This document shows positions 56,710-64,000 of a DNA stretch of 64,000 bases, in pieces. This DNA is from an uncultured Ectothiorhodospiraceae bacterium (GTDB lineage: Bacteria; Pseudomonadota; Gammaproteobacteria; UBA6429; Thiohalophilaceae): contig CAMYOL010000029.1 of assembly GCA_947260005.1 (NCBI GenBank), positions 1,077 through 65,076 on the forward strand. Direction: 5' to 3'. The first letter of the stretch is position 1. Each line of letters opens with the position of its first letter. Under the pieces are notes generated by a model that saw only the letters and a program-made list of their open reading frames with translations, was not told the origin of the DNA and ran no database searches. A program made the position numbers and the translations under genes.

Positions 56710-58698
56710 CTAGATTACCCGTAAATCTCCACCATCTATGGGTAATTGAGCCGCCGTTGTTTTCGCAAACAAAGACCCACACATTTCGGCTACTAATTCC
56801 GCTACATCATGACTGGTGACTTCTGTCGTAAGTAGATTTCTAGTTTTATATTCTTCCACACTTAGCTTATATGATTCAGCGCGTGCTTGTAATATTTCAT
56901 CCGTCCATATACCAGTATCAAAAACAGCATTAGGATGCACGGCGTTAATGCGAATATTATCACTTGCCCATTCAAGTGTGACCACCCGCATCAATTGATT
57001 TAACGCTGCTTTAGATACAGAATAGGCACTGGCACCGGGTCCCGGTGCCGGTACATTCTTTGAGCCAATAATCACGACCCGTCCATATCTCGGTGCAAGC
57101 GTTAAGAATGGATGCACGGCTTTTAATAACTGTAGATTTGCCGTTAGATTTATATTTAATGTCTTATTCCATTGTTCGACCTCGAGTTCGTCAACCGTAG
57201 CAGAAGCTGGAAATATTCCAGCATTCAAAATCATCATATCAATACCGCCAAACTTCTTAACGCCTTGTTCCAGCGCTGCGTTAATTTCATGTGAAGAAGT
57301 TACATCACAAACTAATCCACTATAATTCGATGAGCTGTGTAAATCGGTTATCCGTTCATTAATATCAAGCGCAATTACCGCCGCACCGCGTTTTAGCAAT
57401 GAATCAACACAGGCTTTACCGATACCCGAGGCCGCACCGGTTACTAATGCTACTTCACCTTCGAACTCAAGTTTATTTCCCGCTTTTTTCAATTTATTTT
57501 GTTCCAGATCCCAATACTCAACTGCAAAGATATCATTCGCTGGCAATGCTTGATAATTTCCCAACATTGTTGACCTTTGGATGATTTCGATCGTATGTTG
57601 ATAGATGTCACGATTAATTAACGCATCTTTAATAGTATTTCCAAGTGTGCATAATCCTAGTTCGTGATCAAGAACAACTCGAGGAGCCGGATCCAGCATG
57701 GTGATATTGTTTTTACAGCACTTAGAATATTTTTCAAAATAATCTTTGTATGCCTGAACATAGTTCTCAAGATCTAGTTCGATATCGTGATTCAACATCG
57801 GAAGCTGTTTCGTTCTGATTACATGGTCTGGTGTTGCAGGACCCTGTTGCGATATTTTATTGATGTCCTTTCTGGTAATAAACGACCTCGCATCAGCATT
57901 TCTATGCGAGTGTAGTATCATTGGTTTTTTAGCGACTGCTGATAATTTACTACGCATCTTCGCCTGTATGATTTTTTTATCATTGTTTTGATTTTTATCT
58001 ACTTTATTAATTGCTATATCCCAAGCCTTATTATCTTTTAGATACATTTCGGCTCGAGAAACCAATTCAATCATTCGTTCATATGAGTCTTTAGCATTAT
58101 CTGCAAAAGAAAATATTCCATGGTTCATTAACACCATACCGATGGTCTTATTATTTTTTTGTTCTGAAAATTGCCTGGCACAAACTCTGGCCAAATCGAA
58201 TCCAGGCATAACATACGGGACAATAACGACTTCATCATCATATATTGATTTAATACGATCGGCCCCATCAGGCGTGTTGGTTATAGTGACAATCGCATCA
58301 GCATGAGTATGATCAACATATTTAAATGGTAAGATTGCATGCAGTATCGCTTCAACCGAGGGTGTTGGTGCGGAGGCATTTGTCATATGAGTCTTAAGTT
58401 CATTGACCATATCGGGATCAGAAATTGAATCAAGCCCGGCCAGGGCCTGCAGATGATTTAGATTTACCGCCGGAAATCCAGCCGCTTCGATAGTTGCCAG
58501 GTCCCAACCGCTTCCTTTGACATAAAGAAGCTTCTCCTCATTACCCAGGATATCTTTTTGACTGATCTTAACCGAGGTATTACCACCTCCATGCAATACC
58601 AGATCAGGCGCCTGGCCTAATAATCGAGAAGTATAGACTCGCAAGGCAAGTTCGTCCTCGCACTTTTTTGCCTCTTGCTCATTCCATAAATTTTTCAT
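56710..58698 (-). CDS. Bifunctional class II aldolase / short-chain dehydrogenase
   Basis: A protein of 662 residues with two domains. Residues 1-260 form a class II aldolase/adducin-like domain with the zinc-binding VDHTHADAIV and a later MNHGIFSFA. Residues 410-655 are an SDR with ALVTGAASGIGKAC for NAD(P), NAGIF and the catalytic YSVSK. Relatives in the COG3347 group include rhamnulose-phosphate aldolase/lactaldehyde dehydrogenase types, but the sugar substrate is not evident. It is alone between the YbjQ-like gene and the hppA terminator. Confidence 0.85.
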   Translation of the reverse strand: MKNLWNEQEAKKCEDELALRVYTSRLLGQAPDLVLHGGGNTSVKISQKDILGNEEKLLYVKGSGWDLATIEAAGFPAVNLNHLQALAGLDSISDPDMVNELKTHMTNASAPTPSVEAILHAILPFKYVDHTHADAIVTITNTPDGADRIKSIYDDEVVIVPYVMPGFDLARVCARQFSEQKNNKTIGMVLMNHGIFSFADNAKDSYERMIELVSRAEMYLKDNKAWDIAINKVDKNQNNDKKIIQAKMRSKLSAVAKKPMILHSHRNADARSFITRKDINKISQQGPATPDHVIRTKQLPMLNHDIELDLENYVQAYKDYFEKYSKCCKNNITMLDPAPRVVLDHELGLCTLGNTIKDALINRDIYQHTIEIIQRSTMLGNYQALPANDIFAVEYWDLEQNKLKKAGNKLEFEGEVALVTGAASGIGKACVDSLLKRGAAVIALDINERITDLHSSSNYSGLVCDVTSSHEINAALEQGVKKFGGIDMMILNAGIFPASATVDELEVEQWNKTLNINLTANLQLLKAVHPFLTLAPRYGRVVIIGSKNVPAPGPGASAYSVSKAALNQLMRVVTLEWASDNIRINAVHPNAVFDTGIWTDEILQARAESYKLSVEEYKTRNLLTTEVTSHDVAELVAEMCGSLFAKTTAAQLPIDGGDLRVI

Positions 58699-58754
58699 AA
58701 TCGAACAACCGTCATTAATTATCGATAATAACTATAACATTAAAAGATGGACAT

Positions 58755-58788
58755 AAAAAAACCCGGTTGAATGAGATTCAACCGGGTT
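58755..58788 (-). terminator. Rho-independent terminator of hppA
   Basis: AACCCGGTTGAAT and ATTCAACCGGGTT form a strong stem followed by T-rich sequence on the minus strand, 19 bp after the hppA stop. Confidence 0.9.
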
Positions 58789-58806
58789 ATACGAAGGCTT
58801 TCGTTT

Positions 58807-60831
58807 TTATTGTACTGCTGGAAGTATCGGAATAATTAACAGCGCAACAATATTGATGATCTTAATCAGTGGATTGATAGCCGGTCCCGCCGTATCTTTA
58901 TAGGGATCGCCAACCGTATCACCGGTCACTGCCGCTTTATGGGCATCAGAACCCTTGCCGCCACAATTACCATCTTCAATGTATTTCTTGGCATTATCCC
59001 AGGCACCGCCACCAGTGGTCATTGATATCGCAACAAATATACCAGTAATTATGGTTCCCAGTAACAAACCACCCAGTGCCTTTGGCCCTAAAACTAAACC
59101 TACGATTATTGGTACGGCTATTGGTAGTAATGAAGGAATAATCATTTCTTTAATCGCAGAACGCGTTAACATATCAACTGCACGCGAGTAGTCAGGACGT
59201 TCACTGCGATCCATGATACCCGGCATTTCTCTAAACTGGCGTCGCACTTCGTTCACAATGCCTCCTGCCGCACGACCTACGGCTTCCATAGCCATCGCAC
59301 CAAACAAATAAGGCACCAGTCCACCTAAAAATAGACCAATAATAACCATGTGATCAGACAGATCGAATGTCACGTTGATGCCTGCTTTTTCAAGACCATG
59401 GGTAAAATCAGCAAACAGAACGAGGGCAGCTAATGCAGCTGAACCAATCGCATATCCTTTCGTGACTGCTTTCGTCGTATTACCAACCGCATCTAATGGA
59501 TCAGTAATATTTCGAACAGACTCATCAAGTTCGGCCATTTCAGCAATACCACCGGCATTATCGGTGATTGGACCATAGGCATCGAGGGCGACAATAATTC
59601 CAGTCATTGACAGCATGGAAGTTGCCGCTATGGCAATACCATACAAACCCGCAAGCTCATAAGCGCCGTAGATAGATGCGCATACGACAATCACTGGCGC
59701 TGCGGTAGATTTCATTGAAACACCCAAACCAGCAATAACATTTGTACCGTCACCGGTTGTTGATGCTTCGGCTATGTGACGGACAGGCTGGTACTCAGTG
59801 GCAGTGTAATATTCAGTAATGACAACCATAGCAGCCGTAAGTCCCAGACCGATCAGGGCGCACCAGAACAGATTCATAAACCCGCCTTCAAAACCCGCCA
59901 TCATATCTTTGGTAATAAAGTAAAAAGCAACCGCTGCAAGAACACCGGAAACCGCTAAGCCACGATAGAGCGCATTCATGATCTTGCCACCTTCACGGGC
60001 TTTCACAAAAAAAGTTCCGATAACGGAAGCCACAATGGAGGCACCACCAAGAACTAAGGGGTATAAAATTGCCTGTTGGCCTAAATTGCTATATAACAAA
60101 CTGCCCAATAACATCGTAGCAATGACAGTCACGGCATAGGTTTCAAATAAATCGGCGGCCATACCGGCACAATCACCTACGTTATCACCGACGTTATCGG
60201 CTATCACCGCCGGGTTACGGGGATCATCTTCAGGTATGCCCGCTTCGACTTTACCCACGATGTCAGCACCAACGTCTGCCCCCTTGGTAAAGATGCCGCC
60301 ACCCAGGCGCGCAAAGATTGAGATCAATGAACCACCAAAGGCCAAGCCAATTAATGGGTGCAATGGATCTTTAATACCCATTTGCAACAAAATTGCATAG
60401 AAACCTGCAACTCCGAGTAACCCTAAACCAACGACTAACATACCCGTAATGGCACCACCTTTAAACGCCACTCTAAGAGCACTGTTCAATCCTCCACGTG
60501 CGGCCTCGGCCGTACGAGCATTTGATCTAACTGACACATGCATGCCAATAAATCCTGTTGCACCAGATAAAACAGCGCCCACTAGAAAACCAAATGCGGT
60601 TGCTGGCGAATCGAGTAAGACGTAAATCAGGATAAATAATATGACACCCACTATGGAAATCGTCACATATTGTCGTTTTAAATATGCAGAAGCACCATCT
60701 TGAATTGCTTTAGAGATGCGTTTCATATCGTCATTGCCTTCTGATAATTTTAATATTGACGATATCGAAATGAGGCCGTAGACAACTGCGACAATAGCGC
60801 AGCCTATGGCAAACATGAGCGCTTGATCCAT
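58807..60831 (-). CDS. hppA: Membrane proton-pumping pyrophosphatase
   Basis: The 674-residue protein has about 16 membrane helices and the PPi-binding signature [39 protein letters not shown]. The segment [16 protein letters not shown] has Lys where K+-dependent enzymes have Ala, so it should be the K+-independent H+-pumping type. It turns pyrophosphate energy into a proton gradient, or runs in reverse. PPi from acetyl-CoA synthetase and other synthetases would be its fuel. Confidence 0.97.
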   Translation of the reverse strand: MDQALMFAIGCAIVAVVYGLISISSILKLSEGNDDMKRISKAIQDGASAYLKRQYVTISIVGVILFILIYVLLDSPATAFGFLVGAVLSGATGFIGMHVSVRSNARTAEAARGGLNSALRVAFKGGAITGMLVVGLGLLGVAGFYAILLQMGIKDPLHPLIGLAFGGSLISIFARLGGGIFTKGADVGADIVGKVEAGIPEDDPRNPAVIADNVGDNVGDCAGMAADLFETYAVTVIATMLLGSLLYSNLGQQAILYPLVLGGASIVASVIGTFFVKAREGGKIMNALYRGLAVSGVLAAVAFYFITKDMMAGFEGGFMNLFWCALIGLGLTAAMVVITEYYTATEYQPVRHIAEASTTGDGTNVIAGLGVSMKSTAAPVIVVCASIYGAYELAGLYGIAIAATSMLSMTGIIVALDAYGPITDNAGGIAEMAELDESVRNITDPLDAVGNTTKAVTKGYAIGSAALAALVLFADFTHGLEKAGINVTFDLSDHMVIIGLFLGGLVPYLFGAMAMEAVGRAAGGIVNEVRRQFREMPGIMDRSERPDYSRAVDMLTRSAIKEMIIPSLLPIAVPIIVGLVLGPKALGGLLLGTIITGIFVAISMTTGGGAWDNAKKYIEDGNCGGKGSDAHKAAVTGDTVGDPYKDTAGPAINPLIKIINIVALLIIPILPAVQ

Positions 60832-61173
60832 GGTATACCCCTTTGACTCTTTTTAGAAAAATGATTTTATTATTATGCTAACTGTGCCTTATTTTAGGTC
60901 TCTTCACCATTCAATCTGGTGTTTGCATCATAACTACGATTAATATGCAAAAATAGTAATGTTTATCAAATGGGCATATGCGTCATTCTAGCGCAAAAAG
61001 ATGTTCATTTATTCGTCATTTTGAACCAATTTGTATATCTACTAACCATCTTTGCTAATGGTTCAAGGGAGGCTGACAACAGTAAATACCAAACCATATA
61101 AGATAAAAAAATGAATTTATGATCTATCGTATAATGAATTAGCTTCCGTCTAAGGTCGAATTAGTGAAGGAGT
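60832..61173. other. Intergenic region with two overlapping hairpins
   Basis: TTGAACCA (61021) and AACCAT (61044) can each pair with the single element ATGGTTCAA (61058-61066), so they are mutually exclusive hairpins. The region carries the hppA promoter and the end of the reductase gene. No small gene was convincing. Confidence 0.35.
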
Positions 61174-62181
61174 TTATCTATCGTTTAGTTTCTTTTTTCG
61201 GCTTCGTTTCCTTAAGTCTCTTAAATTAAAAGGATCAAGATGAATCTCATCAAGATTCGCGCCTGCAAGATATGCCCGCTTTTGTGTCTCTTTAACCATT
61301 TGTGGTTCTCCACACAAGAACACCTGCCAACCTGTTAAATCTTTATGTTTTTGCAATGCTAACTCATTTGCTCGACCATTCAACGGACCATTAAATTCTA
61401 TGTCACCCGACAAACATGCATTATATGAAAAATTGTTCACCTTAGAAGATAACTCTAACAACTCATTATTTAAATACAGGCCCGATGAATGTCGTGTACC
61501 ATGATACAAAACTATCTCTCCTCTATGACCATGTCCAATTGCACTTCGGGTAATACTTAATAAGGGGGCTAACCCTGTACCTGTCCCAATCAATAACATG
61601 GGCTGTACCAAATTATCTTTATTATAAAAGCTATTCCCATTAGGACCTTGAAATTCGATCTCATCACCTACTTGCAATTCATCAAATAACCAGTTGCTCA
61701 TTTTCCCATTCGGCATGCGTTTAATATGTAATTCGATTAGTTCATATTTAGCCGGGTTACTAGCCATAGAATAACTACGTATCATTTGCTCATCAGCTTT
61801 TAGATTGATGAATTGGCCGGCAAAAAAATCCACAAAACCGTCGGGCTCTAATATTAATTGAAGAACACTATCCGATAGGTTCTGTTTTGATATTGTTTTG
61901 GCTTTTCGAAATAAATCTTTTTCGTTTGCGTTGGATATGGTCAGATCGAATTCGGGATATAGCAAACATGACAAAAAATATTTTTGTTTTACCAGATTCT
62001 TTGGTAAACCAGTCTGCGCACCAGGAGGGATCTCACTATTTTCAGACTTCAGCAAGCATGTTTGACAGGTTCCAATCTTGCAGGAATAGTTTATTTTCTC
62101 ATTATGGCGTAACAAACACTCAAGCACTGACTCGCCTTCAATGCATTCATATGAGGTGCCTTCAAAGATTACCTTATTCAA
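61174..62181 (-). CDS. 2Fe-2S ferredoxin / FAD-NAD(P) oxidoreductase
   Basis: A protein of 335 residues starting at TTG 62181, 9 bp after the globin stop codon. A plant-type 2Fe-2S domain (about 1-90) has CKIGTCQTC and a fourth Cys in FLSCLL. An FAD-binding domain (about 95-195, MIRSYSMAS) and a NAD-binding domain (about 195-310, LIGTGTGLAPLL and a CGEPQMV) follow. This layout is that of reductases for oxygenases. Next to a truncated haemoglobin it may reduce the globin haem. Confidence 0.88.
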   Translation of the reverse strand: MNKVIFEGTSYECIEGESVLECLLRHNEKINYSCKIGTCQTCLLKSENSEIPPGAQTGLPKNLVKQKYFLSCLLYPEFDLTISNANEKDLFRKAKTISKQNLSDSVLQLILEPDGFVDFFAGQFINLKADEQMIRSYSMASNPAKYELIELHIKRMPNGKMSNWLFDELQVGDEIEFQGPNGNSFYNKDNLVQPMLLIGTGTGLAPLLSITRSAIGHGHRGEIVLYHGTRHSSGLYLNNELLELSSKVNNFSYNACLSGDIEFNGPLNGRANELALQKHKDLTGWQVFLCGEPQMVKETQKRAYLAGANLDEIHLDPFNLRDLRKRSRKKKLNDR

Positions 62182-62190
62182 ATGAAAAAA

Positions 62191-62559
62191 CTATAGATTT
62201 AAAACATCATCATGAGTGCTTGCCGCAATTGCCATAACCTCTGTAATTAAGTCATCTGTCACTTTTAATTCAGATAATGTGTCCTGTAGGTGTTTAGCAA
62301 CCGAATTGAAATGTGCTTCTCCTAATCCGTTTTCGACAAGGGCTTTATGAGCTGAGCGTAAATCACTACCGGTATAGTTATTAGGTCCTCCAAAGGCCAT
62401 AGTCAAAAATGATTTCTGCTTTGCACGTTGTTCACCCATATCTGTGGAATCAAAAAAATGACTGATTGAATCATCACTTAAAACCTTCCGATAGAAAATA
62501 TCAACGGCCGAATTCACTGCAACTTCTCCACCTATGCGTTCATATAAAATAGCTGGCAT
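62191..62559 (-). CDS. Group I truncated haemoglobin
   Basis: The 122-residue protein from ATG 62559 (GAAGGA upstream) starts LYERIGGEVAV and shows the 2-on-2 globin pattern, with FFDSTDMGEQRAKQKSFLTMAFGG and the proximal His in RSAHKAL. An earlier start at 62628 would add 23 residues of no globin similarity. Group I truncated haemoglobins bind O2 and NO. The reductase gene follows by 9 bp, so NO detoxification or O2 sensing is likely. Confidence 0.92.
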   Translation of the reverse strand: MPAILYERIGGEVAVNSAVDIFYRKVLSDDSISHFFDSTDMGEQRAKQKSFLTMAFGGPNNYTGSDLRSAHKALVENGLGEAHFNSVAKHLQDTLSELKVTDDLITEVMAIAASTHDDVLNL

Positions 62560-63034
62560 AAAAATAATCCTTCTCGAGTTATGGTCTTTTCTAACCATAG
62601 ACATAGCAAATGGTAAGTCAAGCGACAATAGAAGACATTACCTCTATATCTACTAATTTTAAAAATTTAAATTCCACTAATAATCTCCTTAAAATATTTC
62701 TCATGAAATATTAATGAATGCTAATGATTAGTATTTACCTGCGGGCAGACATTCCTTAAGTGAGTCATATTTCTAGCATATGAAACCTGAAATTACGGTC
62801 ATCTCGACGGCATAAAACCAGGATTTTACCCACCAGATTCACAAAACATAATTTACTGATTATCACGTTTATAAATACATCATTAAGTTCAATTGCATGA
62901 TTTTATTGATAATATCAATAAGTCCTTGATTCCACTTTTAAATTTTTAATAATTCTTCATAAAATCGATATTTGTAGGCTTAATTTTTGTTAGTATTAAA
63001 TACATAGATGTGAAAGATTTGGTTTGAGTAAAAA
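62560..63034. other. Divergent intergenic region with a Fur-like inverted repeat
   Basis: This 475 bp AT-rich spacer lies between the globin-reductase operon and an outward gene. At 62717-62735, AATGCTAAT-G-ATTAGTATT is a 9-1-9 inverted repeat with one mismatch, like the layout of a Fur box (11 of 19 positions match). It is 158 bp upstream of the globin start. The rest holds no gene I could support. Confidence 0.35.
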
Positions 63035-64000
63035 GTGATCATAAATATAGGGCAATTAACATTTACCACTGTCGCCACGATATGTGTACTTGCCTTTTCC
63101 ACTTATAGCTTCGCGGAAAATAATGAACAGACACCACCGTTTCTCCTGATCGATGCCCCTGTCACAAATGAGAAGTTGATTGTGGATACAAGCGAGACAA
63201 CATCGCCGTCCAATATTAAACAAACAACTCCCTCTACAAATATCGAAAATAAAGACACTTTGAATAATAACTTAGTGCATGACGATGAACAGAGTCCTCC
63301 TTTTCTGTTAATTGACGATGTATCCACAGAGAAAGAAATAGAACCCGAGAAAAACATAGGTGAAATATATACAGCCCCAACACCCTATAAACCAGAAAGA
63401 CCTTCGAGTGGAAATGATGAAGATTTATTAGACGAGAGCGAAGATGATTTCCTTAATGAAGACATCGTCGTGGCAACTGAAATAGCTAAACCTCCATTTT
63501 TTTCATTCCTTGATGACCATCAAAAATTAATCTCTGACTATTTACATATAACAGTACTAAGTGTCGATAACTTCTTTGCCACTAACGAAGCGATTAACGA
63601 AAGCACAGGGAGTCATCTACGTATCACTGTCGAAACACTTTGGCCTGAAGGAGATGGGGCCAAGTTTGACGGTTCAATTAGTTTAAGAGCACGTTTACCG
63701 GGAATAAGAGAAAAATACCGGCTGGTTATAGAAAGCGATCCTGATGAAACAAAAGAACTACTTGAACTTGAGAGTCGCAATAAAAATCTCGGTACAAGCG
63801 AAAATCAGAATGATGGAGTATATACTGGCCTGGAAAAAAATGTCGGTTATTTTGGCTGGAAAGTACGACCTTCACTTGGTGTAAAATTTCGTTCTCCTCT
63901 TGATACTTATGCACGGCTTAGAATGGATAGAAGTCATTTTTTCGATCGGTGGGCATTATACCTGCATGAGAGCCTTTATTGGTTTGATTCATCCGGTTTT
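63035..64000 (+). CDS. Envelope protein with repeated PPFLLID motifs (partial, cut by window end)
   Basis: From GTG 63035 the frame is open to the last base, 322 codons. A Sec signal (about 1-27, hydrophobic then SYSFA) leads to an acidic low-complexity region. Within it QTPPFLLID (about 35-43) and QSPPFLLID (about 88-96) are repeated, with a related KPPFFSFLD later. The following part (LHITVLSVDNFFA, SHLRITVETLWPEG, RARLPG, LGVKFRSP) alternates like the start of an outer-membrane barrel. Function unknown. Confidence 0.65.
   Translation, partial: MIINIGQLTFTTVATICVLAFSTYSFAENNEQTPPFLLIDAPVTNEKLIVDTSETTSPSNIKQTTPSTNIENKDTLNNNLVHDDEQSPPFLLIDDVSTEKEIEPEKNIGEIYTAPTPYKPERPSSGNDEDLLDESEDDFLNEDIVVATEIAKPPFFSFLDDHQKLISDYLHITVLSVDNFFATNEAINESTGSHLRITVETLWPEGDGAKFDGSISLRARLPGIREKYRLVIESDPDETKELLELESRNKNLGTSENQNDGVYTGLEKNVGYFGWKVRPSLGVKFRSPLDTYARLRMDRSHFFDRWALYLHESLYWFDSSGF

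Overview
The window is a single contiguous piece of a gammaproteobacterial chromosome of moderate to low GC. Lineage evidence is the smc-zipA-ligA cluster, the tRNA-fMet-rimP-nusA-infB-rbfA-truB-rpsO-pnp operon, a fimT/pilV/pilW/pilX/pilY1/pilE minor-pilin operon, and dksA close to gluQ. Sulfur oxidation is indicated by soxYZ and a periplasmic DsrE-like protein. A CbbY-type xylulose-1,5-bisphosphate phosphatase hints at RuBisCO-based CO2 fixation. The DUF4212/SLC5 symporter pair plus acetyl-CoA synthetase indicates acetate use, so the best guess is a mixotrophic sulfur-oxidising gammaproteobacterium. No genus is claimed. No prophage, insertion sequence or CRISPR array was seen.

Layout. 1-3.8 kb: signalling genes (HDOD protein, REC-PAS regulator, divergent REC-PAS-GGDEF-EAL protein). 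3.9-8.6 kb: DnaQ-like exonuclease, cNMP/CBS/DUF294 protein and the putative acetate symporter with its small subunit. 9-12.5 kb: yci-type housekeeping genes (RNase AM-like PHP protein, YciB, YciI, parvulin). 12.7-19.3 kb: type IV pilus minor pilins and PilY1. 19.3-25.7 kb: ligA, zipA, smc. 25.9-35.8 kb: queF, an FGGY kinase, cysZ, a frameshifted SHOCT protein, an outer-membrane protein, an aminotransferase, cbbY, dksA with a histone-like tail, gluQ and a PilZ protein. 36-39 kb: acs and small hypotheticals. 39.3-48 kb: the translation/RNA operon. 48-56 kb: soxYZ, an O-GlcNAc-transferase-like protein, the DsrE-like protein and a sigma54-type two-component system. 56-64 kb: small envelope proteins, a bifunctional aldolase/dehydrogenase, a proton pyrophosphatase, a truncated haemoglobin with an iron-sulfur reductase, and an envelope protein cut by the window edge.

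The most notable observation is a possible undescribed regulon. A sigma54 enhancer-binding regulator and its sensor kinase (52.3-55.6 kb) sit beside the dsrE-like gene and near soxYZ. Both targets have a -24/-12 sequence in the right orientation. Each also has an inverted repeat of the form TGCA-N3-TGCA about 65-90 bp further upstream, and two more copies precede the kinase gene. Other points of interest are a probable ATT start codon for PilY1, a T7 homopolymer frameshift that separates a signal peptide from a SHOCT-domain protein, an initiator tRNA with a U1-U72 mismatch, and an Asn-rich insertion just before a GGDEF motif.
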